Shown here: positions 44,258 to 53,897 of the stretch, in pieces | How the letters are laid out: each line of letters begins with the position of its first letter | Position numbering within the stretch: the first letter of the stretch is position 1 | NCBI GenBank assembly: GCA_027919835.1 | Contig: JANVFP010000024.1 | Coordinates: forward strand, 186,001 to 250,000 | Length of the DNA: 64,000 nucleotides | Direction: 5' to 3' | Source of the DNA: Lentinula raphanica | Lineage: Eukaryota > Basidiomycota > Agaricomycetes > Agaricales > Omphalotaceae | Made by a program: the position numbers and the translations under genes | Notes under the pieces: generated by a model | Seen by the model: only the letters and a program-made list of their open reading frames with translations | What the model was told of the DNA's origin: nothing | The model's database searches: none

Positions 44258-45050
44258 ATATCGGTTGCGACGAAAAGACAATCAGAGTTTTCTTTTGTCG
44301 CGCGCACCAACAATCTCTTTTTTTTCATATGAACGCTGTGCCATTTGAACGTGCCTGTCAGGCCCTACATAGTATGGATTTCAAGAAGCCACGCCCTACT
44401 CAAACCTCAAGCACCCTCATCATGTATGGACCAACAGTTCGGTTCCAGTGTCCAAAGACCATCAAAACCAAGCCTCAACTCCGGAGGACCTTCTTGCCTT
44501 CGAATCCACACGGTATCTATACATCTGATTGTGCGCGCATAGTCGTTCCCTTCCAAGGTGGAAGGTCTCGCAGTGCGTGAAGTAGCCCGTGAATGGAAGG
44601 TTGTTCCTACTTGACCAGTCTCTGGTCCGCAGAAAGCCTCAACCCGGCCATGGATGATGCTCTCGGAGAGCTAGACTACTACTCAGGAAACCCTTCGACT
44701 CATACTTTGATCGAACACGCCCAGAATGTCGCTGCGTTCGAGCGAGTACCAGCAAATGAAGAAAATCCAACTGATGGTCTTGAAACCTACGCAAATCAGG
44801 TGGACGAGCGTTGAAATTCTGAAAATCTATTCCGCTCAACTTCTTGCTCTCACATCACAACTGTATCCATCGCAATTGGGTATGTTGCTCGCAGCCTGGC
44901 CTCAAAGCTGTTCTCGTGTCACCATAGGATCCAATGTTTAAGAAATGTTTTCTCAGGTTTATGGTGGCTTCTTCGCATATGACACGGATCTTATGTGTTA
45001 TCCGTTGACCTCAAGCACTACATATGTCCTATAGGGCCCTGGGCGAAGCG
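44258..45050. other. Intergenic region carrying the displaced upstream block of copy B
   Basis: No gene is supported; short frames at 44329-44814 are unrecognised. Bases of about 44860-44990 resemble the upstream region of transporter copy A, so they are the original 5' flank of copy B, now cut off by the retrotransposon that starts at 45051. Confidence 0.55.
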
Positions 45051-45219
45051 TATTGTGAATTAAGGTGTGTAAAAACTCGTATTCGTTGGGCTCTTTTCTC
45101 GAGCAATTATATTAATGTACAAGTATGCTAGAATGTTCTACAAAGTACAAGTGGGTTAGTACTGGAAAGTATTGGGATGTTATAGAACAACAAAGAACCT
45201 TCGAGTGCAATCTACAACA
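45051..45219 (-). repeat. 3' LTR of copia element
   Basis: In element orientation starts TGTTGTAGATTGCAC and ends TTCACAATA, so the terminal pair is TG...TA rather than TG...CA, in both LTRs. I read it as identical to the other LTR. Confidence 0.93.
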
Positions 45220-45230
45220 CTCCCCCTCAA
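45220..45230 (-). promoter_or_regulatory. Polypurine tract of copia element
   Basis: TTGAGGGGGAG in element orientation, directly before the 3' LTR. The TGA stop codon of the polyprotein (45229-45227) lies inside it. Confidence 0.85.
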
Positions 45231-48200
45231 GCGCGAAACATCCCGAGAAGTCCGATGAGATGTTCGTGCTTGTTCCGATCGAGTCCTTTTGTGAATATGT
45301 CTGCAGCATTATCCTCGGTTGCGCAGTAGTTAACTGATACCTTGTTAGAGGTAATGTTCTCGCGAATGAAATGATGTCGTATATCAATGTGTTTCGAACG
45401 GGCATGGAATCCTGAGTTCTGAGCAAAAGAAATGGTACTTTGATTGTCAACGAGAATGTCGACAGGTTTATCGCCGAAAGGGATCTTGAGTTCTGCAAAT
45501 AAAGTGCGAAGCCAAAGCGCTTCTCGTGTACTTGCCGTTAATGCGAGATATTCAGCTTCCATGCTCGAGAGAGCTACAGTGGGCTGTTTCTTGGAGTTCC
45601 AAGTTACAGCTCCCCCTGCATTCATGGACACGTAACCAGAAATCGATTTCCGGTCATCAACACTGTTTGCCCAGTCCGCATCACTAAAGATACAAAGTTC
45701 AGAGTTATCAAGAGATGAGTACTTGATTCCAAGATTGAGTGTCCCTTTCAAGTAGCGCAGAACACGTTTCGCAGCAGTGAGATGTATGGGACCTGGATTA
45801 GTATTGAATTGAGAAAGTGTCTGAACTGCAAAGGAAATGTCGGGTCGAGTAGTGATAGCAGCGTACATCAGAGATCCAATGATATTCTGATACACTGCTT
45901 TGATTGCTGGATGGGAATCGCCCTCGGGGAGACGAGATAGTTTTACATGCGTGTCCATCGGGCTGTGAACAGGTTTGCACTCGTTCATGCCATATTTGAG
46001 AAGGATTCGAGTGAGGTACTGAGTTTGAGTGATGATAATAGAGTCCTGATTTTGGTGAACCTCCATCCCTAAAAGTTGTCGGAGTGGACCGAGTCTGTTA
46101 ATTGAGAATTCAGATTCAAGTTGAGACTCTGTGTCGGACATGAGTTGATTGTCTGATGCGAAGATAGTCATGTCATCAACATGCACGGCAATGATGACGA
46201 TGCCTTGTTCTGATCGCCGTATGTACACGCACTGGTCAGATAAGAGACGAGTAAAACCGAGTTTGTGAAAACTGGAATTCATCGTAACATTCCATACACG
46301 CCCTGCTTGTTTTAAGCCGTAGAGTGAGCGGTTGAGCTTACACACGCGTGTTGTTCCATCTTCGTAACGTTCAGGCTGCATCATATATATATCTTCCTCG
46401 AGCTTTCCATTCAGGTAGGCTCCAATGACATCAACGACATGTGCTTTGAGTTTGTATCGTGCAGCAAGTGATATGAGGAGGCGTACTGTCTCCATTCGGA
46501 CAACTGGAGCAAAAGTTTCATCAAAATCGATACCGGGAATCTGGGAAAAGCCTTTCGCAACAAGTCGAGCTTTGTATCGTGCAATGTTTCCATCTGCATC
46601 ACGTTTGAGACGATAAACCCATTTGTTTGCGATTGGGATGCGATCGGGTGGACAGGGTGTAAGCGTGTAAGTGTCGAGTTTCTTGAGCTGGCTAATTTCG
46701 GCATCCATTGCTTCTCTCCACTTAGGCCAATCAGGACGAGCTTGAGCTTCTGCAACTGTCAAAGGTTCAGTGACAGAAGCATCTTCGATAGATGGAAAGG
46801 CAAAATTTGCAGTGTTGGGCTCGATATCAGAATGTTGCTGGACACGTGTCTTCCAAGCATCTGGTCGCCGAGGAGAACGTGAGTCTGGGTTGTTTAGAAG
46901 TCGATAGTTTGGCGTTGCTCCTGATTGCGCACGTCGTCCTGTTGTAAGGATGTTCCGTGTATCAATGGTACTCGAGATATCTTTAGGTGCTTTGGGTTTC
47001 GGTGCCGGTGATGGAGAAGGAGATGGTAGAGGCGTAAGTGTCGAAGCTGGAGAGATGGGAGGCGAATCTATATTTTTGAATGCTTCAGGTATGTTAATGA
47101 TATTGCTATCCAAAGGCGGCAACTCGACTTGCTGATTTTCACTTTCTTGCTCCTGCTCCCCCTCGAGTGCCGACTTGGGATTGATCTCCGTTGATTCGTC
47201 TCTTTCATCATCAGAAATGAACGTCATATTTCGTGAGGTCTGGATTCTCCGAGCTTCTGGGTTGTAGTATCGCCATGCACGCGATTCGTCCGAGATGCCA
47301 GTGAAATGGAATGGACGTGATTTTGAGGTTATTTTCTGGTTCTGCCCATCTTGGCGTAATACCCAGCAAGGTGAGCCAAATTCATGTAGAGTGCTGACAT
47401 CGGGCTTACTTTTCCAGAATGCTTCATCAGGTGTAATATCCTGAGCAAGTGCTCTTGTTGGTGAGCGATTCTTCAAAAACACTGCATATGCAACTGCTTC
47501 GGGCCACAAGAACAAGGGCAAGTCATACTGTGCGAGCATGGCACGAGCATGTTCAATCACAGTACGATTTAGTCGTTCTGCTACACCGTTTTGTTGTGGT
47601 GAGTGTGCCGCCGTGTATTCTGACCGAATTCCCTTTGATGCGAGGAGATTTTTTACTGCAGTGGATATATATTCACCGCCATTGTCAAAACGGAATATCT
47701 TGCAACGTTTGTCAGTCTGGGTGAGAATATACTCGATATAACTTCGGATTTTGTCTGCTACTTCTGATTTCTCTTTTAGAAAATAGAGAACGGTTCGACG
47801 AGTTGCCCCATCTGTAAATGAAACAAAGTATCGTTCGCGATTGATGCCATAGGTTCGCGCAGGTCCCCAGACGTCGGTAAATGTCATTTCTCCTATCTCT
47901 GAGTATTTTCGCTCAGCTTCTTTGGGAAAACTTTGTATGTGTTGTTTAGCACGTATGCAAGCTTCGCAATCGAAGGCGATTGGGCTCGTAGTGTCGACAG
48001 TCATACCATTTACCATACCCTTATCATGAAGTAACTTTACTGACTTGACATTCATATGTCCGAATGTACGGTGCCAATCTTTCCAGGAACGAGAATGAGG
48101 AATGGATGGGAATGCAAGTGTTTCATTTACAGATAACTGATCAGATGAAGTAGAAGTCAAGAGTCGAGGTACTGGTAAGCCGTGAGTAGTTTTGATCACA

Positions 48201-49420
48201 TATAAGTTTCCGACTCGCTCTCCATGGATTACTTGGTGCGAGGGCTTATCAGGGGCAAATACCGAGAGTGAATTCCCCGAAAATTTGACAGTGAATCCGG
48301 CCTGTGTCATACAACCTACGCTGATAAGGTTGAAGGGTGCATCTGGGACATGAAGGGCATTTCGAAGCATGAGTTTATATGAATGGTTACCGAAGTGAGT
48401 TGTGATGTTTGCATTGCCTTGTCCAACTGCTGAAGATTGACCGAAACCTTTAACTTTATGTCCAGGGGTCTCGAGGTAGGTGGAAAAGAGGGATTGATTT
48501 CGGATGATGTGCTTGGTACATGCCGAGTCTATCAACCATGTATCTGGAGGTAAGCTACTGTCCGAAGAGTCCTGACTCATGAAGGCATATTCAGTCTCGA
48601 TGGATTCTTCCTCCTGTGTAACATGTGCTCGGCCACTAGAATTATTCTGTCGGCTTCGTGTGCGGTTCCGCATAGTGCGTTCGAAGTTTTCCTTCTTCTG
48701 TTGTGTCGTGTATGATTTATTACTATCACGGCAGTCATTAGCGTAGTGACCAGGCCGACCGCAGTTGTAACAAGTGTCCGTCGATGAAGATTTGTTACCT
48801 TTGAATCGGTTAGCGGCAAGTGCAATATCGTCAGAGCTGGGCTTGGCAAATTTCCGACGGGATTGTTCGAGGATGCGGGCAATGAGTTTAGTGGAATCAG
48901 AAAGGGATGTGGTGTCAACTCCTTGAATGAAGGAGTCCCAGGAATCAGGAAGGGATGTGAGAAGTGTAATAGAGAATTCATCATCGGTGAGTTTCGAACC
49001 AAGTGTGGCAAGGTCTTTGCGGTAACGAGTCATGGTGCGTATATGTTCGTTAATATCTTCGCCTTCTTGGCATTGAGAACGGAATAGCTTACGACGTACT
49101 GATACAATTCCAATAGCACCTTTGGGCTGGTACATATCTGACAATATAGTCCATGCCGCGCTTGCAGAAGAGGCATCGGATATGTATATGAGTGGCTCGT
49201 CTCCGACTCGAAGTCGGATGGCCGAAAGTGTCTGTCGGTTCTTCTTCGTCCAATCAGCGGCGGCGGCGGTGTCAGTTGGCTGTGTGATGGCGCCGAGAGC
49301 GTAATCTTCGAGGCCCATGTCCGTGAGTATGTCGAGCATCTTGATCTTCCAGGTGGAGTAATTCTCGACACCGGTAAGATGCTGGATTCGATAGGAACTG
49401 TTAGAGTTAGAGTCTGACAT
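45227..49420 (-). CDS. Copia Gag-Pol polyprotein, 1397 aa, intact
   Basis: All functions for copia retrotransposition are in one frame. Order: Gag (NYSTWKIKMLDIL near residue 20), CCHC zinc knuckle CYNCGRPGHYANDC (about residue 220), aspartic protease with WLIDSACTKHI, GAG-pre-integrase WHRTFGHMNVKSV, integrase with FTDVWGP, FDNGGEY and the Glu in NGVAERLNRTV, then reverse transcriptase with YKARLVAKGFSQ, GAYLNGKLEEDIYM, SLYGLKQAGRVW and AVHVDDMTIFA (Asp-Asp intact), then RNase H with IFSDADWANSVDDRKSISGY, ALSSMEAEYLAL and ILVDNQSTI. No stop or frameshift. The initiator is the Met of MSDSNSNSSYRIQHLTG. Confidence 0.95.
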   Translation of the reverse strand: MSDSNSNSSYRIQHLTGVENYSTWKIKMLDILTDMGLEDYALGAITQPTDTAAAADWTKKNRQTLSAIRLRVGDEPLIYISDASSASAAWTILSDMYQPKGAIGIVSVRRKLFRSQCQEGEDINEHIRTMTRYRKDLATLGSKLTDDEFSITLLTSLPDSWDSFIQGVDTTSLSDSTKLIARILEQSRRKFAKPSSDDIALAANRFKGNKSSSTDTCYNCGRPGHYANDCRDSNKSYTTQQKKENFERTMRNRTRSRQNNSSGRAHVTQEEESIETEYAFMSQDSSDSSLPPDTWLIDSACTKHIIRNQSLFSTYLETPGHKVKGFGQSSAVGQGNANITTHFGNHSYKLMLRNALHVPDAPFNLISVGCMTQAGFTVKFSGNSLSVFAPDKPSHQVIHGERVGNLYVIKTTHGLPVPRLLTSTSSDQLSVNETLAFPSIPHSRSWKDWHRTFGHMNVKSVKLLHDKGMVNGMTVDTTSPIAFDCEACIRAKQHIQSFPKEAERKYSEIGEMTFTDVWGPARTYGINRERYFVSFTDGATRRTVLYFLKEKSEVADKIRSYIEYILTQTDKRCKIFRFDNGGEYISTAVKNLLASKGIRSEYTAAHSPQQNGVAERLNRTVIEHARAMLAQYDLPLFLWPEAVAYAVFLKNRSPTRALAQDITPDEAFWKSKPDVSTLHEFGSPCWVLRQDGQNQKITSKSRPFHFTGISDESRAWRYYNPEARRIQTSRNMTFISDDERDESTEINPKSALEGEQEQESENQQVELPPLDSNIINIPEAFKNIDSPPISPASTLTPLPSPSPSPAPKPKAPKDISSTIDTRNILTTGRRAQSGATPNYRLLNNPDSRSPRRPDAWKTRVQQHSDIEPNTANFAFPSIEDASVTEPLTVAEAQARPDWPKWREAMDAEISQLKKLDTYTLTPCPPDRIPIANKWVYRLKRDADGNIARYKARLVAKGFSQIPGIDFDETFAPVVRMETVRLLISLAARYKLKAHVVDVIGAYLNGKLEEDIYMMQPERYEDGTTRVCKLNRSLYGLKQAGRVWNVTMNSSFHKLGFTRLLSDQCVYIRRSEQGIVIIAVHVDDMTIFASDNQLMSDTESQLESEFSINRLGPLRQLLGMEVHQNQDSIIITQTQYLTRILLKYGMNECKPVHSPMDTHVKLSRLPEGDSHPAIKAVYQNIIGSLMYAAITTRPDISFAVQTLSQFNTNPGPIHLTAAKRVLRYLKGTLNLGIKYSSLDNSELCIFSDADWANSVDDRKSISGYVSMNAGGAVTWNSKKQPTVALSSMEAEYLALTASTREALWLRTLFAELKIPFGDKPVDILVDNQSTISFAQNSGFHARSKHIDIRHHFIRENITSNKVSVNYCATEDNAADIFTKGLDRNKHEHLIGLLGMFRA

Positions 49421-49529
49421 TTTGTATGCAGGTTTAGTAGTACTTACAACGATGGGTTTAAACGTTTATAGAAGGGCGAGTTACGATGAGAGAGTTGAGA
49501 ATACTTGCGAGAGTTTTCAGTTGGGGCCG

Positions 49530-49541
49530 GGGCCCATAACC
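49530..49541 (-). promoter_or_regulatory. Primer-binding site, half-tRNA type (initiator Met)
   Basis: GGTTATGGGCCC directly follows the 5' LTR in element orientation. Its complement, GGGCCCATAACC, matches the anticodon stem-loop of eukaryotic initiator tRNA-Met (GGGCTCATAACC) apart from one base, so the primer is probably a tRNA cleaved at the anticodon rather than its CCA end, as in Drosophila copia. Confidence 0.7.
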
Positions 49542-49710
49542 TATTGTGAATTAAGGTGTGTAAAAACTCGTATTCGTTGGGCTCTTTTCTCGAGCAATTA
49601 TATTAATGTACAAGTATGCTAGAATGTTCTACAAAGTACAAGTGGGTTAGTACTGGAAAGTATTGGGATGTTATAGAACAACAAAGAACCTTCGAGTGCA
49701 ATCTACAACA
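49542..49710 (-). repeat. 5' LTR of copia element
   Basis: 169 bp, read as identical to the LTR at 45051-45219, followed on the outside by AAGCG. Confidence 0.93.
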
Positions 49711-49784
49711 AAGCGGACTCTTATTCTCTCACTGCTTCATATTACTACTCCTCGCGGACGGCGTACACTGATTTCCTAGTCGCG

Positions 49785-50806
49785 ATGTCTGACATCGAGA
49801 AGATATCTATCGAACAGCAAGAATATACTGGACATGCTCCTGTCCAACTTACTTCAGAGCAATTCGACCGGCTACTACACACTTCTCAAACTAATACGAA
49901 CAGCCACTCGTCCGTTGGCGTCCATAGATTCGGAAACGCAACACCATTAGTGCTCATTACATTCCTGCTTGTCGAAGCTCCGACTGCTTTCATTCAAATG
50001 GGATGGGGAGGCTCTAACGCGACTGCTAATGCTGTTCTCATTGGACCTTATTATCTACTGGGTGGTCTAGGTCTGATCATATCCGGTGTAATGGAATGGG
50101 TAAATGAACTTTTCTATCATTTGTTGAAGCGTTGAGCTAATTCCCCTTTCTTGGCAGATCGTAGGCAACACCTTCTCCTGCATTGTGGCCATCACATTCG
50201 GGGGGAATTGGTAAGGACTTGATGGTTTGTGTGTCTCCTTTTCGACGTATTCACTCTGCATCCCTAGGTTAGCTGTCGCCCTTCTCGCGGACCCGGCGCA
50301 TGGGATTGCTTCGACTTTTCCTGATGGCATTAACAACCCAGAATACAACAAAGGCATCATGTTCTACTTTGCATTCTGGACTTTCTTGACTAGTGTATAC
50401 TTTGTCGCAAGTTTGAGAACCAACCTTGCGTTTGCGGTAATTTGCTCTCAGCGCTGTTGTTTACTGATACTGATACGCAAATGCATGGCATAGGGAGTGT
50501 TTTTCAACGTAACTTTCGTGAATGCTCTGAATGCAGCGGGTTACGGAGAATTAGGGAATGGGAATGTGACTGTCGCGAACGCTCTCTGTAAGTACCACCA
50601 TCTAATATTCAGACGCGGAATCTGGTATTCACTGAAGAAACTATTTATGACTATTAGTCAAAGCGGGAGGAGCTTTTGGATTCGTGGTTGTTTGTGTAGC
50701 AGGATATCTCTTCGTGGCGTTGATGCTTGAATCTGTGGGCATGCCATTCAGACTGCCAGTTGGCGAATTTTCGAGCTTTCGTACAAGTAAGGCCAAATTG
50801 TCCTGA
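49785..50806 (+). CDS. GPR1/FUN34/YaaH-type acetate transporter (copy B)
   Basis: Paralogue of copy A with the same exon pattern. Starts MSDIEKISIEQQEYTGHAP. The signature reads FGNATPLVLITFLL, so the family NPAPLGL motif has changed at Pro-2 and Gly-6. The rest is well kept: IQMGWGGSNATANAVLIGPYYLL, CIVAITFGGNW, LLADPAHG, EYNKGIMFYFAFWTFLTSVYF, FFNVTFVNALNAAGYG and GYLFVALMLESVGMPFRLPVG, ending SKAKLS. The frame is open across exons, so it may encode a working carrier with altered properties. The copia element ends 75 bp before its ATG. Confidence 0.87.
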
Positions 50807-51706
50807 ATGTAGTTTGAGATGCTACCAATCTAGCATCTTCAACAACGAGAAAGACAATCAAACTTCTTGTGCCGCCATTACCAGCATCGTTGTGTTTGTT
50901 CCTATTGGATGTGTGTATCCGAACACGATGACTGCCCAGTCTTCAATCCCAAGAGCCCCGCTCAACTTCGAAGATTTTACCATGCTACGTCATTCTCTGT
51001 TCTTACCTCCGAACTTCAATGCCGCTCATGGAACAACAGTTTGACTTCTTCCCGCAAAGTCAAAGAGGATGCTGACGCAAGATCGTTTACGCTTCCTTCA
51101 AAAGAATTTTTGCTGTTGAATACAGGTATACGGCCTCTCCACCAGCTCAAAACTGAAAACCTGGAAGTGCACTTTATGCTGCTCAATAGTGCGTCAACAG
51201 CTTGTTCTTCCTGTGCGATCATACAGGACCCGCTGCGGCTCACTGTTATATTTAGAAGAAAGCGGCTCTTATGTTCAACAGGATTGAATATATAGGTAAG
51301 ATCTATCATCTCATGCATGTAGTTGCTCTGTCACTCTCAAGGCGCTGCTCCTGCCCTCTCCGGCGCTGATGGACTTTTTGACATGCAACAGTAAATGTCC
51401 TAACGTTGGTCATCTTAGTATATTGGAACCCGCGATCTGAAAACGGTGCTCACTGCTGGTTGGATCTTGCGGGTCGCCTCATTCATGCAAGAAAAGGTGT
51501 AAGGCTGCAAAAGGGGAGCCAGGCGTATAATATGCGGTGAAATTCCTGTCACTGCTGCCGCCATGAATGTGTAATATCGTTGCTCGTACTTCTCAGCGTT
51601 CGGTGAGCTGGCTTGTTCAAATGTCTGGCACGCGGTTTTTTCGGTGAGTGAGTATAAAGAGCCTCTGTAACTCAAATATTGGCGATTAACATCTCTAACC
51701 ACACCA
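50807..51706. other. Intergenic region
   Basis: Short open frames on both strands (50867-51295 plus, 51016-51318 minus) are unrecognised. The last 70 bp contain AGTATAAAGAG, a TATA-like box for the esterase gene. Confidence 0.45.
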
Positions 51707-53340
51707 ATGATTCTTCTTCGAGCCTTCGTATTCGCCTCAGCTTCGATTTTTGTTGCTCGTGCACATACGTCGCGCGGGCTGGTATCTAATTCGAGTGATA
51801 GCTATTCACATCCATCTTCCACTGCCACGATTAACGGGTCCTTAGATGGATTGACTGTATCTACTCAACAAGGACCAGTCATGGGGACGTTACCAATGTC
51901 CAATGTTCGACAATTCCTGGGTATACCTTATGCTCAAGCAAATCGATGGGAAGCTCCTTCATCACCACCTAATCGCACAACCACGTTCGACGCCTCTTCA
52001 TTTGGAGATAGTTGTCCTCAGCAGCTTAACCCAGGCAATCTCGAGTTTCTCCGCCTTTCATGGGGTGGCCTCTCGGATGAAGAGATATTTGTCCCCGAGT
52101 CTGAGGATTGCTTGAACCTCAATATATGGGCTCCCAGTATCGATCGGGCTCAGAACGCAGCTGTTTTGGGTCCGTTCTATTTTCTTGATAATACATGAGA
52201 TGGCTACTGAAGGCGGCTACTGACAACACTTCAATCAGTCTGGATATATGGCGGCTCTATGTCGTTTGGAACAGTGAGTAAGTTCTTTTGCACTTCAATC
52301 AGAATTTTGACGAAAGCATCAGAGCAATACTCCCCAATACAACGGTCTCAACAGTAGGTTTTAATTTTTCGAATTTTGCGAGGCCTGTGTGCCCAACTCA
52401 ATTACTGTACAGTCGTTCGAGACAACGACGACATCATCGTGGTCTCGTTCAATTATCGCACCAACGTGTTCGGTCAACCAAATGCCCCTCAACTCAACGG
52501 GACGGGGAAGGCCCAGAACTTTGGTTTTCTGGATGTAGATTCTGCCATAGGATGGGTCTATCAGAACATCGCATCTTTTGGCGGAGACCCGACAAGGATA
52601 ACAATCTTCGGTCAAAGCGCCGGGGCTGAACTTGCGGATGCATATTCCTACTCTCATCCAAATGATACCATTGTCAAAGGTAACTCTTCGGCCACATCCT
52701 CCTATCGCTGATTCACAATCTGTCACCTGGCAGGTATCATTCAACAATCGGGATCGTACGTCAAAACCCTATAATATATAACAGGTAGCTTATATATCGC
52801 TTTCAGTCTATTAGGGAATGGAGCGGTGGAGGCTGCAACGGCTACCCAAAACGTCTTGAATGATACTGCTTGGAATGCTGTCGCTTCTGCAGTTGGCTGT
52901 GGAAACAGTAAGTAGCTTCTCTCACTCGATTTCAGAAGGTTTCGATGATCTGGGTCCTCTTTTTACTATAGCTTCCAATCCCGAGCAGTTTTCGTGTATG
53001 CAAAACGTCAGCACTAGCGATCTTGCCACAGCCGCTAGTAATACCAGCTTGCATTTCAGTATAGTATTCGATGGTGAATTACATGTCTGTTCAAACGGTT
53101 GAGTCATCGACTCATCGCGATCATACAATAGGTGTCACTGTGTTTTTGGATACAAAAGCCAGAGCAGCTTCAGGTAAATTTCTCCGGGTCCCAGTAATCG
53201 AAGGGACCACAACCAATGAGGGTGATATTTTTATCGCAATCGCCGAGCTAGTCGCCGGTGGTGTAACTCTTGAGCCTGCATTCGACATTCTTTCATCCAT
53301 TTACTATGAAACCAATTCTGGGACAAAATTGTTACTTTGA
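51707..53340 (+). pseudogene. Type-B carboxylesterase, 3'-truncated
   Basis: Secreted serine esterase or lipase fold. Starts MILLRAFVFASASIFVARA (signal peptide). Motifs: TVSTQQGPVMGT, VRQFLGIPYAQA, SEDCLNLNIWAP, VWIYGGSMSFGT (oxyanion loop), [39 protein letters not shown] and [12 protein letters not shown] with the nucleophile Ser in GQSAG. Then IIQQSGS and VIEGTTTNEGDIFI with the likely catalytic Glu. The frame ends at TGA 53338-53340 (NSGTKLLL), about 100 residues short of usual, and no segment carrying the catalytic His follows. At least six introns. It is probably non-functional as an esterase. Confidence 0.75.
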
Positions 53341-53897
53341 ATACACGGAGATTGATCCGTATGATGGGACTTGATATTTTCGACTTGGGACTTTCATGAG
53401 CTCAATCAGACTTATTTGAACAACTGCTAGGAATAAGACATTGGGTTTACCGTTCCTATCAAACCTATACTCTAGCCTGCTAGAGCTTTAGAATTATCTG
53501 CCGACTGTATACTTCAAATAAATCTACTTCCCGCTGTCGTTTGATCACTGTTTGAAATATTGGGCAAATGGTGGCAGTTGACTGCGGTCACATTGATTTG
53601 TGCATTCCGGGAAGCGGTACGGTTCCGAGTTTAAAACTTGTACTGTCACGACTCACGACCAGCTTAAAACGATGGTTCTCCCTTCCAACCATTCGTTGTA
53701 TCTCGGTGCCAATATCAATAATATGCCAAAACCTACGACGTATAAAGCACCCCCGCTCCTCTTTTCTGCATCTATCTTCTTCCTATTCCCAATCCTTATC
53801 ATTTTTTCGTCTTCTTTCTTCACCCTCTTTTGTCGATTGTAAGTCCACGTCGTTTCCTCTGCCTAAGTAGTGCCAATGTATCTGTTTGAACAGAATT
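53341..53897. other. Junction region and 5' UTR of the HECT-like gene
   Basis: No gene recognised. A pyrimidine-rich stretch (53755-53830) is followed by a GTAAGT...ACAG intron (about 53837-53892) that lies in the 5' UTR of the next gene. The left edge could be the boundary of an accessory segment, but no terminal repeat is evident. Confidence 0.45.

Larger units (their letters stand above)
45051..49710 (-). mobile_element. Complete Ty1/copia LTR retrotransposon
   Basis: Two 169-bp LTRs (45051-45219 and 49542-49710) that I read as identical base for base bound a single long polyprotein ORF on the minus strand. AAGCG occurs just outside each LTR (45046-45050 and 49711-49715), giving a 5-bp target duplication. 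Primer-binding site and polypurine tract are both present. Everything visible suggests a young and possibly active copy of 4.66 kb. Confidence 0.95.
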
